A DNA stretch of 64,000 nucleotides from Symbiodinium natans (Eukaryota > Sar > Dinophyceae > Suessiales > Symbiodiniaceae), in contig CAJNDS010002373.1 in the NCBI GenBank assembly GCA_905221605.1, positions 124,001 to 188,000 on the forward strand, given 5' to 3'. Shown piece by piece: positions 1 through 10,580 of this stretch. The notes below the pieces were generated by a model. The model did no database searches. It worked only from the letters and a program-made list of their open reading frames with translations, and had not been told where the DNA came from. How positions within the stretch are numbered: the stretch's first letter is position 1; every line of letters begins with the position of its first letter. Position numbers and translations under genes: made by a program.

Positions 1-2797
1 CCCTATAAGCTCAGCAGTGCACCAACTAAATTAAGGCTTTGGGGTTCGTAGAGGAAAATACCACTACCCTATTGCCCTGGCTATTTGGAAGGTTCATGCC
101 AGAGCACTAACCTAACAGTACGAATGATGAAGAAGGAAAATGAGGGCCGCAAAGATGATGCTCCACTCCCTTCCGGCCCCCAAATACAACTGTGATAATG
201 ATACTGGCAATAATGGTAGTCTTGACATAACCATGATAGCGGTAGTAGATGCCCAGAATACTAGTACGAGCACGTATGGTGAAGCAACTAAACGAATTTG
301 CGAAATCAATAACAAAAACAGCGCTGAAACCATACAGGCAAAATTTAAAGAACAATCATCATGCTATGATTCGTATCAAGATGAGTACTTGTATGCCTGA
401 TGATTTAGGTCTAGTATGAGTATGAATATGCGGGGATTAGCACCCCTCAGGTCAAGGTCATGGGTCACAGCCGAGATACACCACCGACGGCCGGGCATCC
501 TCACAAGTTGTTTGTGTTGGCTTTTGTTGACTACTGGGGTTTAGGGTTTAGGTTTAGGGCTAGGGTAGTGCACATGACAGGTTCGCGATGGAAGAACCGC
601 TCCCTGATCCAAATCCCCCAACAAGCAGGTGGCAAGCATTCCGACATAAATCTTCTCCAAATCCTACGGATCTCTCCAGTCGCACCCTTCAACTCATTCA
701 ACCCTCCCATCACCACCGCAAACTGGCCCGAAACCACTACTAAGTCACACCTGGCAGTGTTGTTTGGGTTTGGGTTTAGGGTTTAGTTTATTAGTGTATA
801 CAGGGTTTAGGATTTAGGGTTTCGGGCTTCATGAGCTGAGGCTTGAAAAGGGGCCTGCGGCGTCCACAGCGGGCGCGGCGAGCGCGCGGACTGCGGGGTG
901 CTCACGGGCGTGCCGCTGGCCGAGACAGCAGAGGTGACCACCTCAAAGCATAAGCGGGGGAGGGGGGAGAGGGTGAGTGAGTGAGAGAGAACTACGCACA
1001 CGTGTACATATACGCATACATGTCTGTATGGAAACGACAAAACAATTACAGGCCAGAGAGGTGGGAGAGTACTGTAGATGTAGAAGAGGGGTAGGACAGG
1101 AAATCCGCAAAAAGGTGGGGAAGTGGCAATGGGGTGTTGCAGGTTCCAAAAGAGGCTGGCTGGGGAAAGCAAGTTCTCAAAGTCATATATGCATTTGTGT
1201 ATACATACACACACATATATATATATATATACGTATCTATATATGTATGTATATATATATATATATATGTGTATGTACATTTTTGTTGGGGGGGGGGGGG
1301 GGGTTGACTTTTTCCTGGTAGAATGTGGGGCCTCGCATTTGGGGGGTACTAAACCAAAAGAGAGCATATGTCAGAACTACCCGTAAACCTACAGGGATTA
1401 GAGTAGTCGACGATCCCAAGTTTCAGGATTCATTAGGAAGCCGCCTGGACGCGGACCGCAGTGGGCAGTTGCCTCGGAAGGTGCAGGGGGTCCACGAGAG
1501 GGAATACTGCCTAGCGTTGGCAGGCCAGGTGGTATTGCATTTAAAGGGTTTAGATGGGTTTAAGTGGGCTCGAAGGAGTAGGTTACCGAAGGCTCCGAGC
1601 TTCTCTGCGGCTCCATCGCAAAAATGCCTACCAAACAGCGGTGCTGTAGGTTTGGGAAGTTCTCAAGGCCGGGGGGTACTGTATTTAAGGGCACTGAGGC
1701 AAGTCCCCCCTAAACCCTAAACCCTAAACCCCCTCCTTGTGAATTTCTGGGCGCCGAGCGGGTTGGCGGAAGACCAGCGTGGCGGCCGAAGTGTGACCAG
1801 GCTACGAGACTGCGGCCAGGGCTCCCAAGTCTGATCATTGTACATCTGAGGTAGCTCTCTAAAACTTAGGGCCCCTTTTTGTGGGGTCCTATCCATAGTA
1901 CGGGGCACCCTTAGAAAAGGACCCCAAAAAGGGACCGTTGTTTGGAGAGCTACCCATTTGCACCTTGCTATAGTACGTAGAATTAGTAGAAGCATGAGGA
2001 TCGACGATGGTTGATACTCAATAACCACAGCTGTCGCTTTTTTGACCCTGGGAATCTTGAGGGTGATCTCGTGCCCAAGGTTCTGTGAGATCTGAATGGA
2101 CAGCTCTTGGTAAGTCTTATTACAGAAGGTTCAAGGCCTGATTATGCAAAACGTCACACAGCACAGTTATGATGACAAGAGCATTGGTAGACAGCCGAGC
2201 TCGGGGCCCAGTCGCACGCGAGGGATAATGGTTAAAGGGCATGCAAATGTCAAGCACATGAAGCACCAGATTTCGCCTCCGTCAAAGTGGGCGCAGAGCG
2301 TGTCGACGAACAAGGTGACACCACCTGCGACTGCAGTGTATGTATGATCTAGGCGGGATGTCAAAAGGCCCTCCGAACAAATCCTGCCTGTGGCAGGATG
2401 CCAGCCGAGGGCACCGCGGACAGCTGCGAGATGCGGGGAGCCTGCATAGCTGGTCGCTTGCAGTGGAAACTGCATTGGATTTGCTGGTTGATCGCTTCAG
2501 ATCTCTGGGCTGTTTTCGAGCTCAACTGCAAACAGGGCATCGACATACTGCCACTGCATTCAGAGATCTTCGAATGCACACACGTCGTTAAAAATGATTG
2601 TGCAGGGAAACCGCTTAAGGCACTCGCGCAGGACACGTTCATCCAATTCGCTGAAGCCTTTGCAGCTGCTGCATCGCCACGGGCCGTCGGCGGGGCTGAC
2701 AGCGGGGCTGGCAGCACCTTGCACAGTGGAGACAATATCCGAGCAGACCTTAAGTATCAGCAAGTTTTGGCTATCGTTTCAGTGTCTCGCACTTGCG
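1..2797. other. Host non-coding DNA with telomere-type repeats
   Basis: No complete gene seen. The stretch is GC-rich with short TTTAGGG or CCCTAAA tracts (about 540-560, 770-830, 1,710-1,730), a TA microsatellite at about 1,205-1,275 and a poly-G run at about 1,289-1,303. The segment at 840-960 reads as an S/P/A-rich open stretch on the minus strand, which may be an exon but has no recognisable domain. Confidence 0.6.
1425..1500 (+). CDS. Possible EF-hand exon fragment
   Basis: On the plus strand the segment encodes a loop DADRSGQLPRK with the D-x-D-x-S-G spacing of an EF-hand calcium site. Position 12 of the loop is not an acid in this frame, so the loop is degenerate or the exon ends here. 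No flanking exons were found. It could be chance. Confidence 0.22.
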
Positions 2798-3979
2798 TCA
2801 GTGCGAAAGGTGTGCCATCGGGCCCCGAAACCGCAACTTTTCTTCCTCGCAGCCCAGTGCCCGGGCGCGGCCGGCGTCCCATGCCTCAAAGCAGGTCCGC
2901 CTCGTGAAGGCCCTGCAGAAGAAGCGGCGCGGATCGGCCACGAGCTCCGGGTGCAGGACGCGCACCGTCAGCACCCATCGCTCCTGCGCCCCATCGTGCC
3001 AGACCCGATGGTCGGAGCCGTCGTCGAAGGCGATGACGCGGCCGTCCTCGAAAGGTTGCGGTGTTCCTGCCACCTCGCAGAAGGAGCCGCTGCAACCCAC
3101 GAGGCCTAGAGAAAGGTTGATCGGCACGTTGCTCCCACCATTGTGCAGCCTGACCTTGGTCCCCGGAGAAAGTAGGAAGACCACCACTTCTTCCGAGTTG
3201 TAGTGGATGTACGGCACGTCCGCGCTCGGCAGGTGCTGCTGCAGCAGCGCCGCTGTGAAAGGCATCAGCTCACACGGGCCCGGATTCCAGCGTCGACCCG
3301 AGTAGAGCTGCAACATGTCCCAGACCCCTGATTCCACCAGATTCGGATACGCGGCAAGCCTCTCCTCCCGTCTTTGCTGAAGCTGCGCAAACTCCTGGAG
3401 AATGGCCGGGTAATTCTCCTGCAGCACATCGGCAAGTGGGGGCTTCGGACTCCAGAAGGGCCGGTGCGAGAGCCCGGAGATGTGCACGGCGGGAGTCTGC
3501 TGAATGCTTTGCCAGGTGATCGGGCGCTTCCCCTGCCACACTAACTCCTTAGCCTCCTCAAAGAGCTCAGATGCTGCCTGCATCTCGCCCGCTGCTTTGA
3601 GGATGACCAAAGCATTGGCCAAGTGATACACCGTGGCCCGTTCCTCGAACTCGCTGCGGCTCCCGAACTCTTCCATGCACTCGCCGGTCAAAGCAATCTT
3701 CCGCATAAACTTGGCCGTCAGCTTGGGCAGCTGGTAGAAAAGCTTGGGCCCGACAGCACTGGTCAGGGCGTGGTGGAGGAAGCCCGCGTCGTCCGATGCG
3801 GACAGCACGGCCTCCAAGTGGGGCACCGCCCTGTCCAGCTCGCTGAGCCGGCAAAGCTGTGCAGCAGCAGCCACGCGGCGCCCAAGGTCCGTCGGGTCCT
3901 GGCGGATCCGACGCTCGAGAGCGGCCAGGCGCAGCTCCTGGGCCCAGCTTCGGACAGCACGAAGCGCCTGGATGGCCAT
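2798..3979 (-). CDS. Aspartyl/asparaginyl beta-hydroxylase-like protein
   Basis: An uninterrupted 393-codon reading frame. The C-terminal third matches the AspH-type Fe(II)/2-oxoglutarate dioxygenase cupin: an iron-ligand region RLHNGGSN, then an acid-rich AFDDGSDHRVWHDG with the second histidine, then an arginine segment (ERWVLTVRVLHPEL) that in this family binds 2-oxoglutarate. The N-terminal half is helical and leucine/alanine-rich, possibly TPR-like. The frame stays open upstream to a GTG at 4024, but the first ATG is at 3979 (MAIQALRAV), so that start is used here. The family hydroxylates Asp/Asn side chains of target proteins; the substrate here is unknown. The gene has no introns although neighbouring host genes have many, which fits a gene returned to the genome from mRNA. 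Confidence 0.75.
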   Translation of the reverse strand: MAIQALRAVRSWAQELRLAALERRIRQDPTDLGRRVAAAAQLCRLSELDRAVPHLEAVLSASDDAGFLHHALTSAVGPKLFYQLPKLTAKFMRKIALTGECMEEFGSRSEFEERATVYHLANALVILKAAGEMQAASELFEEAKELVWQGKRPITWQSIQQTPAVHISGLSHRPFWSPKPPLADVLQENYPAILQEFAQLQQRREERLAAYPNLVESGVWDMLQLYSGRRWNPGPCELMPFTAALLQQHLPSADVPYIHYNSEEVVVFLLSPGTKVRLHNGGSNVPINLSLGLVGCSGSFCEVAGTPQPFEDGRVIAFDDGSDHRVWHDGAQERWVLTVRVLHPELVADPRRFFCRAFTRRTCFEAWDAGRARALGCEEEKLRFRGPMAHLSH

Positions 3980-4507
3980 GAGGGCGGGCGCTGGTGCTGC
4001 GATCTGAGGCGTCCCCTTGCTCACGCTTGCTCGGGTGGCTGCTTGACGTCCGTGTTCTGTCTTTCTGCGGCTCTTACTCTGCTCTGCATGCTTTTTGGCA
4101 GCTCACGAGCACAAATTGGCCGAGGAATGAGCAGCTAGCCCACAGCTGATATGCAACAACCACTGCAAATAAAGAAGAATGTACATACAAATATAAGCAT
4201 ATCAATAAAAAAAACAAATGATTCATAGTTGTTGCTTGTGTGCGTGGGTGTCCCTGATATTTGATGGTGATGGCTCCGCTTCTCGTGGCACTTCCCAAAG
4301 CGTCCCCGCCTGCGGTGGCTTGGCTTGGTCTGAGATGACCTGGACCTGGTACGAGGGTTACCCGAAGAACCCAAAGCCTGCTTTTTGTTGGCTGCCCAGG
4401 AAGTTCCACAAAAACGAGCCTACAAAAAAGTAGGTCTTGGGTTCTTAAGGTAGGGGTGGTTTAGCGGCTAGGCTCATGGCGTGTTCATCTGTCAATCTCC
4501 CCCCTGC

Positions 4508-4576
4508 GCCCTAAACCCTAAACCCTAAACCCTAAACCCTAAACCCTAAACCCTAAACCCTAAACCCTAAACCCTG
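4508..4576. repeat. Interstitial telomere-type array (CCCTAAA)n
   Basis: About ten near-perfect CCCTAAA units. The TTTAGGG-orientation array at 4,725-4,795 lies 150 bp away, so the two can pair as inverted repeats around the segment 4,614-4,724. Confidence 0.9.
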
Positions 4577-4613
4577 CAACCCCTAGAACCCCCCCTCTAC
4601 GACCCACAAAAAC

Positions 4614-4724
4614 AGCTGGGAGCCGACTCGGGGGGCCTGAGTCAGCCGAGGTGGCCCCGGTGGCAAGAGGACCTTTCAGGGCATCGATTCTTGTCCCTTA
4701 GCCTCGGGGACTCAAGGAACTTTG
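4614..4724 (+). CDS. Candidate exon between inverted telomere-type arrays
   Basis: An open plus-strand segment that follows an acag acceptor-like site and ends at GTTTAGGG, where the array itself would give the GT donor. The coding text has no recognised domain. The arrangement matches introns of the channel gene at 34-39 kb, which is the only reason to list it. Confidence 0.2.
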
Positions 4725-4795
4725 TTTAGGGTTTAGGGTTTAGGGTTTAGGGTTTAGGGTTTAGGGTTTAGGGTTTAGGGTTTACGGTTTAGGGT
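4725..4795. repeat. Interstitial telomere-type array (TTTAGGG)n
   Basis: About ten TTTAGGG units with one variant unit (TTTACGG) near the end. Confidence 0.9.
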
Positions 4796-5675
4796 GGGTT
4801 TGAGAGGCTTTGGGGATTTGGCCAGAATACCCGTCGCAGCAAACAGTGGTGGTGGCAGTTTAAGGTTATCTCAAAAGAATTCAAGAGACTAAGATCCCTT
4901 CCCTAGCAAGGGATATGATGGATCATGGTATGATGCCATGATTTGTGGGGGGGGGGGTCCCTGTGGCCCCCAAGGTTGAGACTCGCTGCGGGGGAGGGTG
5001 CCTACAGGGTGGAGCAGGTTGGTGGCATCTAGGCCTTTATGAGCCTTCAAGCCTGCAAGCTGCTCTAGGTTTGATTGCTGTGGGGCCTTTGCTTGAATTA
5101 CATCTACATACCACTACTCCACTCTACAACAGAAGCTTCGGAATTCATCGCTGCCGCGCAGGACACGTGCTTAAGCCACACAACTGCGCACCGCCCTGTG
5201 TGTCAGCGTGCCTGCGAAGAGCGACGCGATGGAACTTGAGAGGGGGCTCGCGATGTAACTGGAGAAGGGACCTGGATGACAGGCTCAGCAGAACGCACAG
5301 CCCCAACACGCAAGGGCCCTAACAGAAGGGCCCTTAGCATCTGAAGCTGAACTGCCCTTGCTCGCAAAACACAAAAAGGACCGTAGAGGACCTGTATTAT
5401 GGAGCCTTGACATAGCAAGTGAAGTGGCCTCAAGAAATACGGTGATTTCAGTTTCTGGCTTGCGCCAAGGAGCGCGCAATTAAAGGCCTGTTCTCAGACA
5501 CTGAACGTGATCCTTGCCAGTCTTCGGATGCATCCGACGACTGGCAACTACCCATGGGGAGGACAAAGGCATGCAAAAACAACACCTGCTTCCTCATGGC
5601 ACTAGTCCACGGGCTCTATGTCTCTCTTCTCAAATGGTTCTAGCCCCTAAACCCTAAACCCTAAACCCTGAACAG

Positions 5676-5790
5676 ACTGCCCCGACAGCCTGCGAGACCG
5701 GGTGCGGCTTGATGACGACCGGCGCAGCCGTGACCTTTGCATCGACCCACGCCCATCACGGAAGCAGTCACTCATCTGTGAGCCACCCCT
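5676..5790 (+). CDS. Candidate exon with a canonical GTAAGT donor
   Basis: The plus-strand segment opens after CCCTGAACAG, where a CCCTAAA tract runs straight into the acceptor, and closes at a textbook donor GTAAGTATG. The reading frame between is open, charged and arginine-rich (RDRVRLDDDRRSRDLC). No family recognised and no partner exons found. Confidence 0.35.
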
Positions 5791-8700
5791 GTAAGTATGT
5801 CCTTGATTAAGAGGGTTTAGGGTTTAGGGTTTGGGGTTTAGGGTACTAAGGATCATCCGGGGCAACTAATTCGGCTTAGCTGAAGGGGGTAATAGGGGAC
5901 CTTAAGCAGATAGGTATATAGCAAACAGATCGAAACCGGCACTGGTAGACAAAAAATGAGATCTAAAGGACTGCAACCACCTCAAGTTATCCTCGTATAT
6001 CTGTATACTCTAGGTATATAGAACTAGCCTAAAGCCATTCTACTTCAATAAGCCCTTCTGAACCTGGCAGCTGCGAAAACCCAAAAACCCAAACCCCATC
6101 TACGATGAGCTTATATATATATGTACAAAAATAAATATATATATGTATATATATATATATGTATGAATGTACATGTATGTATGTATACATATTCTATACC
6201 TTCTTTGGAGCAGCTTTGCCAAGGCCAAGGCCAGCCAGAACCGACCAAGAGAGCTCCCAAGAATGAACGGAATGGAACTTACCATCGTAAGGATCCTTGC
6301 CCCCAGTCGAGGGAGAAAGGGGTTTAGGGTTTAGGGTTCAGGGTTAAAAGGGCCGAAACCCGAAACCCTAAACCCTAAACTCCAGCCCTAACATGGGATC
6401 ATATACCCTTAGCTACGATCATCTCTCGTAAGGCATGTGGCCCACAAATAACTTTTCAGCTCAGAGGTTCATGCGGTCCCCAAATCCTAAACCCATTGCA
6501 CCGACATCTCCAGCTTAGATGACCTTCTGTGTTAGCATGCCTCCCCCGCAGTGGACAAGCTGAGCAGCAAGCAAGCAAGCCCTAAGCTTCGGGTATAGGG
6601 TGTAGGGTATAGGGTATTTTCGGCACCCGGCTAGCTACAGCACTGCGGGGTTTCATGGTCGGTCTCGGAAAAAGAAGAATCACCCCAAGGTCAGGTTCGG
6701 AATGCCCTAACCCGGGATATCGCCAGGAGGCATTCAGATGAGGACATACCCGGAATCGTGTACTACGCCAACTGCCTTCCCCCGGTTCCCAGTACCCAAA
6801 CAGGGACAACCAAAACACAACAGGTAAGTCAAACCAACGCAAAACCAGTTCCGGGGGTCACAGGAAGGTGTTGCGGTGCTTCACTCCATGGCAAGGCTTG
6901 ATGAAGAAAAGAGAAGCGCCAAGCAAACCCCAGACTATCCCAACAAAAAGTTCCCAGCATCGAGCCCAGGGTTTAGGGTACAGGGTTTAGGGTTTAGGGT
7001 ACGAGTAATACGAGACCGACCCCAGGGTGTGTGGGGCAGCTTCGTAGGTGCCTGCGCTGTGGAGAGCCGCGAGGGTGGCGTGGTTGGCCGAGCCTGGCGC
7101 TTGGCCTCATGAGAGCAATTTGGGGGGGTTTAGGGTTTGGGGTTTAGGGTTTAGGGTTTAGGGTTTAGGGTTGAGGGTTGAGGGTTGGGTTTAGGGTCTA
7201 GGGTCTAGGGTTTAGGGTCTGCCCCATGTTCTGAGGGAGCCCAAACCCCTCTCAAAGGACTCTTCTGCAAGCCATGACGCACTAAAGCATGTTCGTTCGT
7301 CAAGACTGAGGGCTATCAGTCAGGTCTGGGGAAAATTGAGTCTAACCTCCAACCCTAAACCCTAAACCCTAAACCCTAAACCCTAAACCCCAAACCCTAA
7401 ACCCTAAACCCTAAACCCTAAACCCAACTGTGTTCAAAACCAAGCCTGCGCAGTCGCTTTTCCGTGAAACCCTACATCCTAAACCCTTATGAACCACATA
7501 AACCCCATAAAAATCCTGTAAACCCTACAAACCTATGAACCCTATAAGCCACACACAAACCCCAGAAATCTTAGACTCTTAGACCACACGGCAGGGCCTC
7601 CACATACTGCCAGGGCTTCACGCGCACGACCGAAGCCACAGCAGTGCTGGCTTGGGGCTCCTCTTCCGAAAGCTCCGAGGCCTTGCAAGGGTTTAGGGTT
7701 TAGGGTTTCGGGTTTAGGGTTCGAAGTTAACAAGTTGTATAGGGTTTAGGGTATCTCAAGGGCTGGTGGAGGGGTGGCGAAACAACATGGGAGAAGGAAG
7801 AATGCCCGATTTTTTTCGGACGCCGAATCTGGCCCTTTCAGGACCTGAAGGAGGCTCTGTCCTTCTTCTTCTTCTGCACGCTACAGTGCCCCTCGGCGGG
7901 GATTCTGCCACGACGGCAAACGGTTCAGCGGTCCATCAGGGGTACATACCCTCGTTTCAGGCCGCCTGTGAGATTGCCGTTGTGTTTCTTTTTTTGTTTT
8001 CCTCTGTCTCTCTCTCTCTCTCTCTCTCTCGCTCGCTACCAAGGTTGAGGTATGCACGTGAGATTAATCGTTAACAAGCCATGCCCTCTACTCTGCATGC
8101 CAGCCAGGTACCCACAGAAGCTGCTAAATGTCTCTGGCCTCCCTTCTCACTCTCTCCCCTCGCCTGTGCCCACTCAACACTTGCTCTCGACAGCCCGCAC
8201 ACAGCGCAAGCTAAGAACTGCCTGGGTGGAGAAGGAGTCGTCGATCTCACCACAGGTTGTATCCTTGCCGCGACAGCGGTTTCGAGGGCAGGATGGCTTG
8301 GCCTTCGAGGCCAAGTGAGCCCAAAAATCGGGGTGAATACCCCCAGTAACCCCCGTTTAGAGTACATGGGCGATACACCTTTTGCATTTGGTCCATCCCA
8401 AGATGAGGCGACACGCGAAGCGCAACCGCTTCTTCTGAGCGTTGCGGTGGAATTGAAAGACGGCCCACTGTAATGTTGGAGCTGCTTTAGTGCGCCCCCC
8501 CCCCCCCCCCCCGCCCACGAAGCGGTCCAGGTGTTTATCTGGTTTTTCAATAAAGGACGATTTGACTTAATTGCGGATCCCACTCGGACCCCCAAACAGT
8601 CACAGGGTCCCGAATACCCCCGCAAACTTGACCTTATACAGAAAGGCCCTTCTTCATTGCGCGTCCAGTAGTTGGTTATTGCATCGGTCTTCGCGACGAG

Positions 8701-8880
8701 CATTCGGAAGCCGGTACCCTGAACCCTACATGAACCCGACAAACTCTTAGACAAGCAGGGCCACAGGCTGTCCTCCACGCAGCCACACTTGTCCACGCTG
8801 CAAATGGCAAAGGCCTCGGGAGAGGAGGCAAAAACCCTCGCAAATGCCCTGTTCACTGCGGGGGGGGGGGGGGGGGGGGG

Positions 8881-9129
8881 AGTCAGGGGAGGCCTTGCCC
8901 AGTTTGGGTAATTGCACCACCGTGGCCCAGATCATAGCCATAATATCCTAAAACACTTTACCATATAGAAAATAAGGTGCAATTATCCAAAATGGACAAG
9001 GTAATGGGTCGCCAGTTTGGGTTATTACATCACCGTGGCCATATAATCATAACTAGCTCATTATCCTTAAAATACTCTATCTCATCCTATTTATCAGGTG
9101 ATGTAACATCCTAAACTGGGCAAGGTTAG
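8881..9129 (+). repeat. Left terminal inverted repeat
   Basis: These 249 bp match the reverse complement of 29,199-29,447 without gaps. The copy is itself a foldback: it carries CCTTGCCCAGTTT at 8,893 and its exact inverse AAACTGGGCAAGG ending at 9,125. It also holds two related inner segments (near 8,898 and 9,012, both CAGTTTGGGT...CACCGTGGCC). Weaker similarity to the right copy continues inward to about 9,174. Confidence 0.92.
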
Positions 9130-9174
9130 GTTTATTCATTTTATGGTTCATAGTATGGGGTAGTAGGGTGGTTT

Positions 9175-9210
9175 CAATAATAACTTAATTTTATTATTAA
9201 ATTATTATTG
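9175..9210. terminator. AT-rich palindrome after the 110-aa gene
   Basis: Arms of 15 bases (CAATAATAACTTAAT / ATTAAATTATTATTG, one mismatch) around a 6-base loop, a few bases past the stop codon of the leftward gene ending at 9,216. A nearly identical palindrome follows the next gene (9,619-9,654), which suggests a transcript-end or termination role. Confidence 0.5.
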
Positions 9211-9215
9211 GTGTA

Positions 9216-9548
9216 TCATTGTATGTGTTTCAAGTTATTCTGGTGGGTTTGTGATTGTTCATGTTGTTTCAGCTTGTATTTCTTGATGTCGTAATTACAA
9301 ATGGGACAAGTAAATATTTCGTCCTTAATTCTGTTCATTCGGTTTTGTCTCCATTCCTTGACCTTTTCCGGATTATTTGCTCTGTATTCTGCCTTAGTTG
9401 CTCTCTCGTGTTCCCTTGCTATGTCTGATTTATTTTCTCGTTGTCTTTTGTCCTTTGCTCTACAAGTATTACATGTTTTGTATCCTTCTTCAAATTTTTC
9501 TATTTTTTGATTGAACTGGCATTTACTGCAATATTTTCTTTCACTCAT
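9216..9548 (-). CDS. Small zinc-finger protein, 110 aa
   Basis: The protein has an N-terminal pair of CxxC motifs (YCSKC ... CNTC), a very basic middle (KVKEWRQNRMNR) and a C-terminal C2H2-like finger (CPIC ... H ... H). A similar finger ends the GIY-YIG protein at 12,507-13,145, so the two may share a DNA-binding module. The start is set by an ATG 10 bases after a TATATTA motif and by the 45-bp promoter-like repeat at 9,559-9,603. Function unknown; nucleic-acid binding is inferred from the fingers and charge. Confidence 0.7.
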   Translation of the reverse strand: MSERKYCSKCQFNQKIEKFEEGYKTCNTCRAKDKRQRENKSDIAREHERATKAEYRANNPEKVKEWRQNRMNRIKDEIFTCPICNYDIKKYKLKQHEQSQTHQNNLKHIQ

Positions 9549-9558
9549 TTCAACACTT

Positions 9559-9603
9559 AATATATTAAGTTGTTATTTCTTTAAGTGCTTTTTCTTCAGA
9601 ACT
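9559..9603 (-). promoter_or_regulatory. Conserved 45-bp upstream element, copy 1
   Basis: Identical over 45 bp to 10,294-10,338. Read on the minus strand it contains AAGCACTTAAAGAAATA followed by AACTTAATATATTA and then the ATG of the 110-aa gene. Exact conservation of two intergenic copies in front of different genes points to a promoter. Confidence 0.65.
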
Positions 9604-9618
9604 CGGTCTTAATAATTT

Positions 9619-9654
9619 CAATAATAATTTAATTATATTATTAAATTATTATTG
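9619..9654. terminator. AT-rich palindrome after the 206-aa gene
   Basis: Perfect 15-bp arms (CAATAATAATTTAAT and its inverse) with a 6-base loop, just beyond the stop of the gene ending at 9,671. Same design as 9,175-9,210. Confidence 0.5.
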
Positions 9655-9670
9655 GTAGACTATGTTACGC

Positions 9671-10291
9671 TCAAATGGAATTTTGCACTATCATATAATT
9701 TAAGAACTCTGTTGCTTCTTCTAAATATAAAAGTTCAAAGGGTATCTTATCATCGGCGTCACTTTTTAAATGATATATTATTTCAAGAAAAATACGATAT
9801 ACCATTTGATAATAATCAGCATAACCACATAAAGTATCATTGAAATAATTCTTTTTCTCCTGATGCCATTTATAGAAATCAAACTTATCTAGGTTTTCAT
9901 ACATTGCTTTCATTTCACTGTGTACCTCAAGTGTATATTTATCCTTTAAAACATCACCTTGCATTATTTTACGAACTTCATTATACTCTGGATACTTACA
10001 TAATTTAGTAAAGGGTAATATATAATCATCAAACAAATTCCTTAACCAACAACATTTATCACAGCCATAGTAGTCTGTGATCATATGTGCTAAATCATGT
10101 AAGGAATCACATTTACCTAGTAATATTTGCTGTCTGTTCTTAACTTGTCTACATGAAGTACAGTTTTTGAAATAATCGGACTGTTTTAGTTCAGAATAAA
10201 AATTTTCAGTTTCATCATCAGATGAACTTTCATACTCACTCTCACTTTCATATTGACTCTCCCTTTCATATTCACTGTCACTCATTTCCAC
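9671..10291 (-). CDS. Unknown acidic viral protein, 206 aa
   Basis: Not recognised. The first 40 residues are Ser/Glu/Tyr/Asp-rich and contain repeated YESE-type text, so probably disordered. A cysteine cluster follows (CTSC, then CDKCC), a likely zinc site. The rest is aromatic-rich and probably helical. It sits behind the second copy of the 45-bp promoter-like element and is followed by a palindrome, so it is probably expressed as a single gene. Confidence 0.65.
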   Translation of the reverse strand: MEMSDSEYERESQYESESEYESSSDDETENFYSELKQSDYFKNCTSCRQVKNRQQILLGKCDSLHDLAHMITDYYGCDKCCWLRNLFDDYILPFTKLCKYPEYNEVRKIMQGDVLKDKYTLEVHSEMKAMYENLDKFDFYKWHQEKKNYFNDTLCGYADYYQMVYRIFLEIIYHLKSDADDKIPFELLYLEEATEFLNYMIVQNSI

Positions 10292-10293
10292 TA

Positions 10294-10338
10294 TAATATA
10301 TTAAGTTGTTATTTCTTTAAGTGCTTTTTCTTCAGAAC
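10294..10338 (-). promoter_or_regulatory. Conserved 45-bp upstream element, copy 2
   Basis: Identical to 9,559-9,603 and placed immediately upstream of the 206-aa gene. Its far end overlaps the last codons of the next gene upstream (stop at 10,332). Confidence 0.65.
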
Positions 10339-10562
10339 CTTCCATAAGAAAACTTCCCGTGATCATTCCTTTCCTTTAAGCCTAGATTTTTATTATGATC
10401 TAAACAAGCCCTACATGTTTTATTGTATACCCTCATATAATGCTTACTTACAAACTCATCTACACATTTTACTTGCTTACATGCTTTACATTGCATATAC
10501 TGTGCTTTACAATCACTACCTGTAGGAAACTCAACAGAAATATGATCATCTAATTCACTCAT
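10332..10562 (-). CDS. Small Cys-rich (zinc-ribbon-like) protein, 76 aa
   Basis: It carries CKACKQVK and CRACLDH, two CxxC pairs separated by about 25 residues, the arrangement of a treble-clef or ribbon-type zinc site. The arrangement resembles the N-terminus of the 110-aa protein at 9,216-9,548, so the two may be paralogues. Function unknown. Confidence 0.6.
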   Translation of the reverse strand: MSELDDHISVEFPTGSDCKAQYMQCKACKQVKCVDEFVSKHYMRVYNKTCRACLDHNKNLGLKERNDHGKFSYGRF

Positions 10563-10580
10563 TATTATTAGATGATAATA

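Larger units (their letters stand above)
4140..8880. other. Host intron/intergenic DNA rich in TTTAGGG tracts
   Basis: No complete gene is visible. Telomere-type blocks occur in both orientations (4,508-4,576; 4,725-4,795; 5,645-5,668; 5,812-5,845; 6,318-6,385; 7,128-7,220; 7,345-7,430; 7,688-7,720). TA-rich microsatellites lie at 6,110-6,190, a TC run at 8,005-8,030, a poly-C run at 8,494-8,512 and a poly-G run at 8,859-8,880 directly against the viral insertion. Long open frames here (for example 8,071-8,856 on the minus strand) lack any domain and read as chance frames. Confidence 0.6.

Noticed and set aside
4098..4125. Spliced-leader relic upstream of the hydroxylase gene (minus strand GGCCAATTTGTGCTC)
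   Set aside because: Needs a gap and several mismatches to fit the leader; too weak to claim.
8071..8856. 261-codon minus-strand frame
   Set aside because: No domain, unusual composition and a poly-G/C-run crossing it; reads as a chance frame in GC-rich DNA.
8841..8880. Target-site duplication formed by CACTGCGGGG (left) and GACTGTGGGCGGGG (right)
   Set aside because: The match is imperfect and dominated by G-runs, so it cannot be told from chance.
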